A DNA stretch of 64,000 nt from Clavelina lepadiformis (GCF_947623445.1 NC_135241.1:2358501-2422500), one strand, 5' to 3'; positions 37,783 to 54,122 are shown, counted from the stretch's first letter. The notes: a model not told the origin generated them from the sequence alone. Translations and numbers: made by a program.

Positions 37783-37970
37783 GCTAGGCCCACTAGCCTA
37801 GTGGTTCAAGGGTTCCAGCCCTGGCCTCGCAATAAATGCGGCTCGTGTTCCGTGTTCGATACCCAGTGGCACCATAACGATGTAATGCCCTTGGGCAAAG
37901 CATTAAAAACCCCTGCTCCTATCCGGAGGACCTGGTGGACAGTTCAATTGGGGTAATATTATAAATATTG
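37783..37970 (+). mobile_element. tRNA-derived SINE
   Basis: A pol III type 2 promoter is visible: A box TAGCCTAGTGG (37795-37805) and B box GTGTTCGATACC (37851-37862), spaced as in a tRNA but without a foldable cloverleaf. A non-tRNA body follows (TGCCCTTGGGCAAAGCATT, CCCCTGCTCCTATCCGGAGG), then an AT-rich 3' end. The CCTTGGGCAAGGCA-like core is common in animal SINE families. The exact ends and target duplication are not clear. Confidence 0.75.
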
Positions 37971-38822
37971 CTAACATTGTACTATTACAACCAAAAAGCA
38001 AGATGGGTGACAATCGGTACTTACCCTAGCTCGAGCGATTATTACTCATCGCCGGGTTTAAGTTGTGCTAGGACTTTCCTCAGTCCAAGGATAAAAATTA
38101 TATCACACCATACCAACACAGCAAATTGCAACTCGCATGTTAAAAATTTAAGTCATCATACGAATATGACGTAACAAATTGTCCTACATGGTCACAAAAT
38201 GCGCCGCACGTTTGTTCAGATCATTTGTTTTACGAGTTCGAGAAAAGGATTGTCCAGATTTCGTGTCTAAGAGGTAGGGCAGATCTTTATAACGTATAAG
38301 GTTGTGCAAAGTAGACGGTAAACATGATTTTCCAGACTCTGCGCGGGTATAACCTTTCTGCCCCAGCTGTAGTGTTGGGTTGTTTGGGGGTTACTGCATT
38401 TCAATTTTCTCCACCCGGGCCAAGCAAACTCGCGAGTATTCGAGTTTTATGATAATTGTTTTAATGATTAATTTAGTTATATATATTAGGACCTGCAGTC
38501 AAATTTAAGCTTTTACCGGAAAGCATTGTAATAAATATCTGCGCCTAACACAGCAACAATTCGATCATTTATTAAATTGAATGTTGTATGATTTAAAAAA
38601 AGCATAAAGATATAAACTATAAAAGAACTATATACTAAACTAAAGGAGCTGCATAAACAGTGTATCCTACAACCAAGACGCTTGTAGGCTACTACAGTTT
38701 ACTAACAACGAAAAAATTTGGTTTGAAAATAAACTTTAACAATGAACGGCATTTCCCTATGGTCTTATTGGTATATATGAGATGTGAAGTTAGTAAGCCT
38801 ACACAGTTTTTAAAGAACTTCG
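37971..38822. other. Gene-free interval
   Basis: No coding or RNA gene recognised; contains the 3' UTR of the sulfotransferase gene that ends at 38823. Confidence 0.45.
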
Positions 38823-40442
38823 TCAAAATTGTGGACACAACATGGCATGAAATATATAATCAGCATTTTTAGTGGTGAAATGCAGTTTGGAAATATTTCT
38901 TAACTCATTTTCTGAGTTAAAGAGACGATAACCTAATTTGGGCATAACCTCTTTGCAAATTTCTTGAACTGCCTTCACCTTTTCAAAGGACAAACTTTCT
39001 CTCCAACGAGACAAAACTGCCATCGAATCCCGGTTGGTTCCTTGAGGATTTTTCAAAGAAAGATCATCTTTGTTTTCTGATGACGTAGCTTTACGTAACC
39101 ATGACTTCATGCTATCAGGAAAATTGATTCCAACAAAATCATAAATTTTCGCTGAAACTCCAATTGGATCCAAGGCAAAGTCTTCGTGACGTATTCTCAT
39201 GTATTTGTGACGTAATGTCGGATCCTTCATCAAAACGTCATTAGCAAACTGGACGTTGGGAATCAATCTCTCGCAAATGATGTTGCCGGCGTTTCTATAA
39301 AACAAATAGTTATAACTTAGAGTATGAAACTATATTCATACTTGGTCGTCACAAAACTGTTATTTATTGGTTAAAAAAGAAGTACAAATTTCAAAGTCAA
39401 ACAAAACCAATGCATGTTACGGATTTAAGATAGGCTAAGCTATGGAAGACAAGCCTGACATTCTGCAATTCATACAAGTATTTAAACTCAACATGAATTG
39501 ATTTTAACTTGCATTCCGGGCACGATTAATCTCGAATGACACAGAATCCGAAAAAGGTTGATGCTAGCCTTCTCTATAATGCAAAAATTCGTCTCCAAAG
39601 CTTACTTTGCAACATCAATTCCGCCCTTGCCTTCAGTTCTTGAATTAGTTGTAGCTCGCGGATCCCGCACCAAATGAATAACCTTGATATTGACCTTAGG
39701 GTCACGAAGGAGTGGAACGATCCATTCCAACTTGCAAACATAGATCGCCTTCATCGCAACTAACAAGCTCTTCTTGCAGTAACAGGAAAGTTCGGTTGCG
39801 TTTAACGGCTCCGGGCAGATCTGGACACGGTTCGCTACATGACACATTCCAGCATCACGTGATAGAAAATGACTGACTTTCTGCGTTTTGCTTGTGAAGC
39901 AAACATTATGGATTTTGCATCTGAAACATCAATAAATGTTATTTGTTGGACCTATGTTTTACTAGACTTCGATAGCATCTGTAACTCAAGTATACACCTA
40001 GTACAGTAAATATCGACTTCTTGAAAACCGTTTCGTTGAAAAATATTCACCTCGCGTGAATGTCGTTGCGATTTGTGACGTTATAAGCCTTTTTATAAAG
40101 CGCAGGAAGCGGGAAAAATTCGCATCGGGAAATATGACGTAATACTTGTATCCTGTCCTCGTAAAGTCTCTCACATGGTCGTTCATCGAAAGGAAAGACT
40201 GGTTCATACAAGTAAGTTACGCCAGTTCGTTGATTAAAGAGTTCTCCGAGTATACTTGAGCCTGAGCGCATTTGAGTGAACAAAATCACCACGTCAGGTC
40301 TTCGCTTGTAAGAAGTCGATACAATTTTCTGTCTACTTGCGTCATAAAAGTTTTGATTCCAGAAAATGGACAAAGTGATTAACTGAATGAAAAGGGCAAA
40401 GCTTGTGATGTAAAAATACTTTATATGCTTAGCCGCTGCCAT
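38823..40442 (-). CDS. Golgi carbohydrate 6-O-sulfotransferase (CHST1/CHST3-like), 392 aa
   Basis: Three exons, 40051-40442, 39606-39920 and 38823-39294, in phase (393 codons). This is a type II membrane protein with a short N-terminus, an anchor at residues 9-28 (YFYITSFALFIQLITLSIFW), a stem and a luminal catalytic domain. The 5'-phosphosulfate loop is TQMRSGSSILGELFNQ (RSGSS 59-63). The 3'-phosphate site is KVIHLVRDPRATTNSR (R216, S at the end). These define the PAPS-dependent Gal/GalNAc/GlcNAc 6-O-sulfotransferase family; length fits CHST1-like enzymes (about 410 aa). The predicted role is sulfation of galactose, GalNAc or GlcNAc in Golgi glycans such as keratan or chondroitin sulfate. 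A strong acceptor (TTTCCTCTTTGCAG) abuts the ATG directly, so the 5' UTR is either on an upstream exon or added by spliced-leader trans-splicing. The acceptor sugar cannot be decided from sequence alone. Confidence 0.88.
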
Positions 40443-42527
40443 CTGCAAAGAGGAAATACTTGCTTGGTAAAGAGTAAAAGACGTCCTTCGTTGCAGAACT
40501 TTTAGATATTCTTGTGTTTACATTAGAAATGGAAAACCAAAATGTAGATAGGACAGACAGACAAACAGACAGACGAGCAAAATCCCTTTTTCGATTTGTA
40601 GGTAATACATGGATTATAAACATTTTTTCAGTTCCTTTAGAACAGATTTCTATGCATGAATTTTTACTTTCATATCTGGATATGGATAAAACTTAACCTT
40701 TCTAATTAAACTTGTTAGTTACAGCAAACTTATTGTGCAAAATATTGAGGTAAGCTTTCCAAAGCTTTCGCTGCAACACTCTCTGCTATTATAATTCAAC
40801 TGAAACACCAGGCCAAGAAACTTCTACAGGACATCAGCTGATTTAAATCATAATATTTCTCAACACAATCAAACAGTTTTCAGAAGTTTCATTCCGTTCA
40901 AACCATGAAACGAAAGCATAAGTTGTTCTTTGTCAACTCAATCAAATGCAGGGACGTATATACCTCTTACAGTAATCAGTTTAATCACTGTCCTTCTGTC
41001 CATGGTTAAAAACTAAATCCAGTACTGTATCTTAAAATTTTGAGCTTCGTATTCGAAAGGCAACGTGAAACGTAATAGAATTGTTTTAACTCTTAAACAT
41101 AAGAATTCAAATATCCAGTTCTCTTTGCACATCCTCGCAAATTTCTAAAAACCTCGTCTCAACTAAGCTGGGTAATCGAGGAAGCACCTATTTGTTCTCT
41201 CTCTGCATACACGCTCACGTCGCCTAGCAGAAATCTTTATGAAAATAAATCCGTAAACTCACAATATCACAAAACGGAAGTAATAAATTTTAAAATGTTT
41301 AATTCCATTGAAGCGAAAACATAAATAAATATTATTTTTGTTATTCCAGACAAAAGCTTTATTTTATGTCGATCAATATACTGTCGAACCAATAATAATA
41401 AAGTTGTCAGATCGGCAACAGTTATTCTGGTGAACCGTTACAGAGGTATCTAGCTGTCACGCTTTTTTATTTTGATAACAATAACGCAGTGGGCATCAGA
41501 TTTGACAATGACGAAAACGGTTTTTACACTAAATCATAACATACAACTAAGCTGTTCACTGTACCGACTTTCAAACAAAAAATTTTGCCAACAAACGAGC
41601 CGTTCGTTTTCATTCAAGTCGAAAAGATTTATCCTTTAGAGTGTTAACTGCCTTGAACAAAAGACCACTTCCTTGTTTGTAATCATATTCGTTTCACAAT
41701 ATAAGTCGTGTATCAGGCATTTAGCAATGCATAATTTATTAGTTTCCTCTCACATAATTCTACACTGAGTTCTGAACAGCTGACGATAAAATGACTCCCA
41801 GTTGATGAACGGCCCATCCCAAAGTCAATAAAAAAGACAAGTTATATCGACGCTTGTTGTCAAATGACTACGGTATATATTTGAACCAAATTCAATGTCC
41901 AAACATATTTATTTTGGCCTGACCTACATAACGATGAAATAGTTATTTTTTAAACTCCATGGAAAACTGTCCTACTTTGCTCTTGGCTAAGTTAAGCAAA
42001 ACGCAAAACCCCATCAACCAACAATCTCTTCACCAAACGTTTATTACAAAATGACAATCGCATCAACTGCAAAACTAACAGGGCCACATTTAAGCCATTA
42101 TCACCTTGTAAGCTAATAACTTATGCATTGCTGTACGTGAAACACTATTGATACAAGCATGCAGAAAAAAATTTGCAATGCAGCGCTTGGATGTTTGAAC
42201 AATTATACAAGTAAAGGTTTATTTGGGTCTGATGCGACATTTTGATCAATTAACTTTGAACTATGACCTCAATCACCTGGCAAAAATAACGTGACAGCTG
42301 CTTTTATGCACCACACCTGAGTTAAGTTTCAAACAAAGATTATACTGAGATTATACATGGAAACAAATGACAAAGTAAATTATTACATTTTAAGGGATTT
42401 ATACAAATGTTAGAAATACAAATCCCTTGAATCGCTAAAACTATTTAACTAATACACATTGTTATGACGTGAATATTAAATTTCTTCAGCCCTAGCAACC
42501 GAAAATTACAGCTAACAACCGAATTCT
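40443..42527. other. Gene-free interval between the sulfotransferase and lipoxygenase genes
   Basis: About 2 kb of AT-rich DNA. A short GACA/GACAGACA-type simple repeat lies near 40550-40575. I see no coding exon. AATAAA on the minus strand at 42219-42224 may serve the lipoxygenase gene. Confidence 0.5.
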
Positions 42528-45500
42528 TCAAAGCGACGATGCGAGAGGAATCTTCTCAGGAAGTAGGAAGTCATAAGGGATCATGGAGCGCTCGTTTCTG
42601 CCTCGAATTGACGAAGAAATCCCGGTCATCTCGTCGCGGAAGTTGACAATCGCGTGCTGCGCGGCGTCTTCGCAGAACAAAGACCCAGGATAATCAGCCA
42701 AGTACACCTGAATAAAAATGAAAAGAATGTGACAGAGTCGTTCTCGGTGTTTGTGAAACCGAACCGTTGCGGATCGAACGTAATCTGATGATACGGAAGG
42801 ACCAAGACTTTGCCTGGAAACTGGAAGGTTCTTCACGCACCAAGTGAACTGTATATTAGTCGTTAAATACATCAGAGGCATCATGAATGATTTTTACAGT
42901 ATTTGACCATTGCAGAATAAAAGATGATTTACCAACGACGGTACTTGAGAGAAAATAATTTGTAAGCAGGACATGACGCACAACGACGTCCTAAGTTGCA
43001 TTTGTGCTCCCATAATTTGCCGTCTGCCTTCCTAAACATTTTTGCATTCAAGTCCAAGTTTAAAACCATCAATATAGCTGAAGGCGAAGCCGGTTTGCGT
43101 GAAAACTGTTTGTGTTTTTCGAGCTAAGTAGAACTGTCGGAGATTTTATTGTTTTTGAACCACTTCTTGAGCAAAAAATATATTAATTCTGTTTTCAACA
43201 ATCCTTGCCCACGTTCGCACACGCTTGCAAAAATCTTTGCAAATCTTTTGACATTATTTTTCACAACTGCTCCAGTTACGTGTAAAAATTAACCTTTAAA
43301 AGTGAAAGGTTTAGAGCCTTGACAATGGCACCATAAGGTGTTTGGTACCAGGTTCATTCGAAAGGGAAAATTACTAACTTGGTCCTGGTGATGTCTACTC
43401 AGCGCGTGACACACAGAGACTTGAAGACAACTTAGTTGCTTCGACGGCAGGCATTGCATCATCGTGTCGTGAGAAGTCTGCAAAAGAACTCAGTGTCTTT
43501 AGTTCAATTAGTTCAAAAAGAACTAGTTCAATTAGTGTCTTAACGCCACCATCCCATACAAGGTCGCTACAGTCGTTTTACATAAGTATAGCCTAAAGAT
43601 AAAACATTTTACCTTTCCCTTGCCGCTAGGGGGCGGAAAGGACATGCTAAAAGGGGCGTTGGGTACATTAACGTAAATATCGAAAAGAGCATTGGACACA
43701 GCTGCTTGGCGACAAGATGCAGTGAATACGATGCACGTCACGAATTCTACCAAATTCGAAATCGAGCTCATGGTCTCAGGAAACCCTGAATTTTAAAGCA
43801 AATTACAATGATTGCAATCATCATGTGGAAGAGTAAAAGAGCACGGAATGGGAGAAGAGTTAGCTGAATCTTTCAAAAGCAAGTGTGGAGCCTTGGAGGG
43901 TAACCTTTGCAACAAATCAAACTGATCCTAACCTTTATCGTCGTTGTCTTTAAGCCAGAAGCCCTTGCTTCGAATTTCTTTTATGTAACTCTGAATTTCT
44001 TCATCTACTTTAACATCCTGTAAAATCAGTTAGAAAAGTGCGTACCTCTGTGTGGCCAGTCCTTGCGGTTAAGCCGTTATTACATTTCCTTTAAAGCAAA
44101 ACTTTACCTCATCAGACTTATAGTAAATGCCCAGAATTTTTCCCACAAATTTCTGCAAACTATCCCACAACACCAAAGAGTCGTCTCTGAAATGATATCC
44201 AGGCAGCTTATTCTTGTTCAAAGTCCCATTGCCAGTAAAGACTTTGCGCACATTCAAGTGCTCGTATCTGAATGACTTAAGCGCCGAACGTATGATCTGA
44301 TTTTGGGCACCGCCACCTTTTAAATCAAAAAATGAAGACTGTGATGTAATTTCAATTGCTTTAAAACCTTGGTTGTATATAATGCGGTCAAGTGCGCCTG
44401 AAAGTGTAATCTAATGGTTATTGGCGTTGCCTGCAATGAAGAAATTTTACCTTAAACTGAATAAGTGTTTAAAGTAAAACCCTTATTTCATAATAAGCGC
44501 AAGCATAGGATAAAAGTGTATGGTAAATAAAGAGTTTATAGAAATAGTAGCAGAAGGATGTCCAACATCCAGTGGCATCCTCATCATTTAAGGAAGAAAG
44601 GAAGCTTACCGTACGAGAGTAGTTTATCCAACGCTCCTCCAGGATTCAGAAGAGAAGTCCGGATGGCAAGATTGGCGGCGCAAACGTAACGCAGATGAGG
44701 AAGAAGAAGCTTGTGAACTGGATGATTCTGTGACAGACATCTGAGAAGTCCGACCACAAACGGCTCCAACACGAAGTGACAATGAAATATTTTCTCCACA
44801 ATCTAAAAGGGTCTTGCTTTAAGTGACTGCTAAATCATAGTTTCCATTGTAAAACAATTGCTAATTTTGTATAATTGCTAAAATTTGTACAATTTAAATC
44901 AAGCACAACATATAGACAACGTATAAAACTTTAACAGCATATATTTAACACTTTTAAACTAACAACTTCAACTTTATAACCTGTATGCACACGGCAAAAC
45001 ATCCCGAAATATGACATCATATATCTCACCATCTGTACGTTGGCTTCGGCGTTGCGAAAGTACATTTTAGCGAGCAGCCAGTCACAGTCAGAGTCATCTG
45101 GTGTCCAGACCAGATTATTGACACCAGGTTGCTGCCAGAGTTGGATCGCTATTGGCACGAGATTCTTCTTGCTGTTCAGATAAAGCAAACACGCGGGGGA
45201 GCAAGAGAAATAAGCGTTGTGATTGAAAGGGTTTTTCCCGCACGAAAGACCCTCGAGAATATTAAGATCGATGACGTAAACATTTCCGTTCTAAAAGGTA
45301 AATTAAAATAGGTGAAATGCTAACATTTAACTAAACCTTGCGAGCACGCTTGTATTTTTAACCTTGTCGGTTGCAACATGCTAAAAACTTCATACGCCTA
45401 AAAACAGATACGTCATATCACAGAAGTCAAACGTCATAAAAAATTGTAAAGCAACAAACCTTGATCTCCTGTTCGAGAGTGTGCCCTCTCGTCATTTGGG

Positions 45501-47220
45501 AGCTCACCATTCTATTGGTGACTGGGAAGTTTTTTGGGAGTTGGTCACACCTCTTCAACACAGCTGGATGACATCCGTTCATCATTTGACGACCAAACTC
45601 TTCGTCTCTTTCCCAGCTGGGTAAAAGAAAAACATTTCATGAGCGCTTTTACTTCAGAAATTAAATCGATATTGCCTCTATCTGCTATTTTTATGACGAT
45701 TGTTTAGTTTGGATTTTGAAATTAGAGTTTTGTCTTACTTTTGCTGAAATTCTGGCAACTTTTGCACTTTTGAGTGCGCGAAGAAATTCCTCACCTCCGC
45801 AAAATTGTCCCATTTATCAACGACTTCTGCAAGTAGCGTTAGTTACTATGCGGAGATGAATGCGACAAATAATTACTGCATGACTTAGCACCAATAAACG
45901 ACAAACAATTCCGTCAAATTGATTTATTTTGACATAATTACGGCAACAACGCTTTACCTTGGAATCTATCGAATATGTTATATTTGCCGAGTTTTTTAGA
46001 ATCCTCAAAATCCTTAGTCATGCCTTCATCTAGTTGAAGATTTCGGGGCAATTCCTCAAATGAGTTTGCCATAATTCCACCTAAATGGAATTCTTTATAT
46101 ACTCAAATATATTTTCCAATGTTTAAGTTTATTGTTTAAAAGCAGCAATTTTTGTTGTTGTTTTTCCATGTAAGTCCAAACCAACCTAAAATATAGTTCA
46201 CCTGGTAGACCGAGCGCTCGAGCGCTATCTTGCGAACGCCACTGAATGTGTCGTTGTTTCTTTGCAAGTTCGTGCTTTCGAAAGGAAATTAAAACCGGGT
46301 TCTCTTCATTTTGTGGAAGTTTTGCTGAAGTTACAATAAATAGTAATCTTACGAAGGTAATTTTAAACTTTGAGGCGCATCAATTATGCAATGTATTGAT
46401 GGAAAATGCATTCCAGTTAACTTGTATGAAGTCTCGTATTGTTTTAACAAATGTCTCGAAGCGGATTCCAAACGAACAAAGAAACAAAAGTAAGAACGAG
46501 AAGATCTTTTGTCTCTTACCGTCTCCAATCGCGACCTGAACCATCCCTGAAACCCACATATTCACTGGGAATCGATAAACTTCCCTCTCTCCTGTCTTTT
46601 GAACGCTGACTGATGCAGCATACCAGTCCGAAAACATCCCAGTTTCTTCGTGTTCTAAAAAAGAGCTATTTAGTTGCTTTTTAATTTCCGTGGTAATTGA
46701 TTTTTGTCTTATAAATTTTGCAAAAACATATTTTCGTTAGCCCATAAAATGCTTTCACACTGGAAAAGAAAAAGGACTCACTAATGGTCAAAATGACCGG
46801 CTTTCCAATGTCTTCCATTTTCACCTTGAACTTGTCCACGCTGCCACGTTCAAAGTCGTTATGAAAGGCATTATCCAGCTTAGTTAGACTGGTACGGTCA
46901 CCACTGGCGCCTGTCATGGCGATATATACGTTCGAATCGGTGCCAGCAAATTTCATGCAACCGGTCTGTAAGAAAACAAAGCCCATGAAACCACAAACAA
47001 AATCTAGCGAAAATTCTTTCTCAGCATGTTGTATTGGACGTAAACGTCAAACCTCTCTTTATAGCCGCTGTATCATGAAACCTCAAAATACTATGAAAAC
47101 AAATTTTACCGTCACGGTCACGTGATAGGTCACTCTCGTGGTAGTTCCCCCTTCTTTAAAGTGACTGGATGGAAGAAAATGATTCATTGCATTAGACGTC
47201 ATGCTACGTAGGTTGTCCAT
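42528..47220 (-). CDS. Lipoxygenase-family protein (PLAT + lipoxygenase domain), predicted catalytically inactive, 692 aa
   Basis: Thirteen exons: 47110-47220, 46782-46965, 46520-46654, 45958-46080, 45739-45826, 45460-45616, 45030-45290, 44610-44802, 44108-44397, 43933-44017, 43613-43785, 43379-43477 and 42528-42707; phases give 693 codons, the length of an animal ALOX. Residues about 30-143 are a PLAT/C2-like domain (GCMKFAGTDSNVYIAMTG; VYRFPVNMWVSG). The catalytic fold is clear: NGCHPAVLKRC, VPIAIQLWQQPG, DWLLAKMYFRNAE, HPVHKLLLPHLRYV, LPGYHFRDDS, PNAPFSMSFPPP. The iron ligands are not kept: the HxxxxH pair reads KIFHCH (K357, H362 kept), the later His and Asn are Gln569 and Ser573 (ASCRQAAVS), and the C-terminal Ile is Leu692 (IPLASSL). 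ALOX5 uses His367, His372, His550, Asn554 and Ile673. I infer that it cannot hold iron normally and is a pseudoenzyme; lipid or membrane binding through PLAT may remain. Confidence 0.9.
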
Positions 47221-49457
47221 GATCTACTGAAAGCGTCTTGAAATAGTTGAGGTCCCTGCAAACAACGAAATGTTTCTCTCAGAAAAATCTCTAGGTCTTA
47301 GTCCTGCGTAGTACGCTGCATGCAGTTCGTAGGCCTATATATACCGGTAGCTTGCATTAAGGCCGATTATAATTATTCTTTTACGGGCAAACAAAGATTA
47401 AGGTAGAGCAATCGGTTTACAACGAAGGTAAAGTATAAAAGTAATTGCGCAATCTGTAAAGATTAACAAAACTAAAATAACAATATTCCAAGACGAGATT
47501 AAGCAATGAATGAACAACATATAAAAGGTCCTTAAGTAGCTATATTTATTAAACAAATGAGCAAATAACTAATTCATAAATAAAGTATTTTCTCATATGT
47601 GCTTATTAGACAATTAGCAAAGAGTGTGTTGTTTGCTAAGAAGGCGCCGTAGACGTTTCTCATACGTAGGCTACGAAAGCGAAGAGTTACTTTTTAGCAA
47701 TTACTGTAAGTGTTTAGACTTTCAATCTGAATGCATTTCAGGGACTCCGTTTCAGAGGGTCAAGGGCACATGTCCACTCAAGTTTTGAACTATTATCATA
47801 ATTTATTACAATTGGAACTTTGCTCTAACTGTCAATGCATATCATACTAAGTTTGTCCTCTCTAAAGTTTTGTAGCAAACTAGGTCCCTGGTACATTTTC
47901 ATTGTTTATTTTTCGCCATTAACTGTGCAAAGCGAAAGTCATGATGCTAACCGTTATAGCACTATAAGACACATGCTCACGAATTTTGTTGACTAAGTTA
48001 TTTAGTTATTACATAAATCAGGTTTGAGCAGATCGTCTCGAACTGCAATCAATTTGGAAATTTTAAAACAAGTTTCGATTGACAGCCAGCAACATCATGC
48101 CTTTGCAACCTATCCACGTAAAAGGGTGCAATATTTTATACCTTTTGTATCTCTGCTTTCAGCTTTCGTGTTTCAAATTAAAGTGGCCCACACTGGCTGC
48201 AGTTGATCACTTCCCATTAACAGCGATGAAGGCCCAAGGTAAAACAGGACAAGTCTATAGTCAACGAACAGTAGCTTACACTGAGTGTTGAGCAAGTATT
48301 CGAGTTTTATAAGTGTAACGATTATTTTCTCGTTCATATAGCCAGGCTTAATTTCACATTTACGGTGAACCGCGACACCTTTAACTGCGAGTAACTGTGA
48401 GTAACCTTCAACTGTGAGACTTTGTAGCGTTATCACGCTAATGAAACAAACCGATGATCTTCGAAAAGCCACATTTAATTGGTCTCAGCCAGACGCCGAC
48501 TCAGACTAAAAACTCTAAAAAGCGCACAATATTTATATAGAACAAGGGTGCCAAATCATGTGATTAAAATACTTAACAAACGCGTAGGTGCTGGTTGGTA
48601 AAAAATGCTTCAAGCAAAAACACGGTGATAAGTAACGACACAACATGTGAGGAACAAAGTCCGTAACATAAGTTTAGGCTTTTAAGTAAAAAGTACTGAA
48701 ATTTTCGATTGTTGTGAACAACATGCCTCTAGAAGAAATGGCATGCAAAATAACATGACTACATACACATATTTTAACTTTCTCCAACCAGTTTACGTGG
48801 TAGATGGAACAGTTAAGTGGTTTCAGTTCAACCAGATTGTAAATAGTGTAAAGCCGAAACTTGTTTTTTTTTTTACAAAATACGGAAGATTCGGTAACTT
48901 ATCGCAAAACAAGACACTTCATTTTTCTCGATTTATGCTGTGTCGTAGTTGAGCAAATGATTACATTACAGTAGTAATTCTCCTAAGAGCGTCATACATG
49001 GTCACATGCAAGCATTATTTTGACCAATTAGCCAATGTGGTTACATTTTTTTGTAAATTACCGCACATTGGCATTCTTGTGCTTTTAAAAGTGATCCGTT
49101 GCCATCGAACTAACGCATTCGGCATCAGACATAGATTCTCGGCCGTTTTTGGTTCGCGAAACCTGCCTAGTGAAAAACAATCCGGGTCATATTTTTCGGT
49201 TCCAATTTTTAGCCGTTTACGAATAAACTGGAAACCGGTAATATGAAAAACCTGCTTGAGATTTAAAACTAACTCCTTGGCGAGTAGAAGGCTACGCGGC
49301 TTGGTTTCAAATGTCGCGGCACGAGAAGAAACACTGATCGCTTAAACACAATTTAAGTGCCAAAAGGCTCTTCACGGTCACATCACAGAGTATAAACAAC
49401 TTCTAACAATAAGCTTTATTTCTCGATGAAGCAATCAAAGCAAAGTAAATTGGCCGG
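47221..49457. other. Gene-free interval between the lipoxygenase and RPS27A genes
   Basis: No coding exon or RNA gene recognised. It includes the RPS27A 3' UTR; AATAAA on the minus strand at 49415-49420, about 40 bp after the stop, is a good polyadenylation signal. The upper part is the lipoxygenase promoter region. Confidence 0.5.
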
Positions 49458-52275
<2,818 letters not shown>

Positions 52276-54122
52276 GAATAAACCTGATTTAATCGTCAGC
52301 TAAGTTAAATCATATAACTCTTTTGAACAAATATAAATATTTTTGAATACTTTTAAAACGAGTTTATGCATTCAATAAAAGTAAACAACATGTAATTGTA
52401 CACAAAAATACTCCAAAAAATTGTCTTTTCATTTTAAATATAAATATCTTAATAAATTAAGAGATTTTATAATATAATTTCATGGTTGCAAACTTTTCCA
52501 TAATATGATTTCCTTAAAAAAAAACGTTTATTAACGTTCACATTTATTTTTCTTATTTTTTGTGAGGGACTTGTAGTTACGTTCCCAAAGACCAAGAAAA
52601 GAACGCAGTGGGCTTAAAGCATCCGTTTCTAGAATAAATTTAAAGTTCGAACTGATTTGATTCTAATATTTTGAAAATAAAATATCTTAGTAATACAAAT
52701 AGTTTATTCCCTCTGTTGTCTTTGTTACAACCCAATTTGTAGGTTGTTAGGCAGTTGCCACTTTGAAAGTGAACTCTATCGTACTGTAGTTGTGTCAAAG
52801 TAAAAGTTGGTTATTATACGTAGCCTAATCCTTTTTTCCATTTTAATCGCAATTGACTTAAAATTGTAAAGTAATTAATAAAAAGGAAAACTTATTGATG
52901 AAATGCGTCAATCATCAAATGGGTATTTTGTGATTGGCTTTTCAAGGAACCTCTCTACCATAGGCGCTCACATAGATGAACGAGGCTCAGTAGAAACCGG
53001 TTTACGAAATTCTTGTGTGTGATTCAAAACAATTTTCACGATCCTGCCTTGAAGTAGTGTTGGTTTAAGTTAATCTAGGTCGCGTTTACAAGCATTGGTA
53101 ACATTTTACAGGCGGAAGATTTGCGATTATATTCTTGGATAAGTGGAAATGATAAGTCGCGCTCCCAACCATCTTTTTCGTAGACTTCGCTGTGGGCGTC
53201 CATGCTCACAGTCACAACCACGGTAAACCAAAAAAACGAAATAAAATTTGTATTGTTTTGCAACCTGTAAACACGATTTCAATTTACCCAAGTTTCTTAC
53301 AGTATTTCTCATCCTGTTAAGTGGGAGAATTACACTAACCATATCCTTATGTATGCAGTACCGCGGTACTGTAGTACCGAATTTCTATGCCGCGGTCCTT
53401 TTTAGTACCGATACCGTCAGTACTTTTTTTCAAAGAAGGTACTTTTATGAATTATTTTTTTCGAGAAATTTCGGTCAGTCCCAGTACTCGGTACTTTTCG
53501 CGTGATTAGTTTAAAATTTTAACAAATTGTATGTTTTCGAAAACACTCGTTAATCAATCCTTAATACCTATTTTAGCATCTGCTAATCTTTTTAAATACT
53601 GAAATGTCAAGTAAGATTGCAAACGAGTAACGTCTCATATGTTATGACCTGGAGTAACCTTTACCGGGGCATAAAAGCTGCAAAAATTGCATTTGCTGCA
53701 ACATCTTTTACAGGAAGAGTACCGGTGCCGAACTACTTTTTTAAGACAGTACCGAATACTGGAACCGTCGGTACATTTTTCTGCCAAGTACCGGTATCGA
53801 CTGCCCACCTCTGATCATATTATTTAATATACTGGTCTTTCATGGAGCACAAAATTTATTTCATAAGTTGGCAGTCAAAAAAATTTAAAGTTGACATCAT
53901 TATGGTTCACAACATACACAGTAGGCACATTAAAATACAAGCACGGCTTCAATATATATACGGCAGGTCAGCATTGAAATGCAACAGGTACCATTCAACA
54001 AAAACAATGTTCATCATCTTTTTATTACAAATAACAAAATACAAAAACGTTCATATGCAAAAAGAACAAAAACTCTCTTGAGGCATTGATTAGCTGTGCA
54101 GTAAACAGGATCGGTTTCTTCG
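52276..54122. other. Interval between RPS27A and SIVA
   Basis: Contains the RPS27A promoter region (just above 52275) and a repeat-rich stretch 53345-53813 described separately. No gene recognised. Confidence 0.5.
53345..53813. mobile_element. hAT-like repeat with GTACCG/CCGGTA motifs
   Basis: Many copies of GTACCG and GGTAC (for example GTACCGCGGTACTGTAG near 53357 and AAGTACCGGTATCGACTG near 53787). The right edge ACTGCCCACCTCTG (53800-53813) is the complement of a CAGAGGTGGGC-type hAT terminus. The left end does not show a matching terminus and no target duplication was found, so the limits are approximate. Confidence 0.5.

Noticed and set aside
37783-37862. tRNA gene
   Set aside because: A and B boxes are present but the acceptor and anticodon stems do not pair and a SINE-like body follows.
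53345-53813. Promoter-like or protein-binding array of GTACCG motifs
   Set aside because: The right edge matches a hAT terminus, so a transposon remnant is the simpler explanation.
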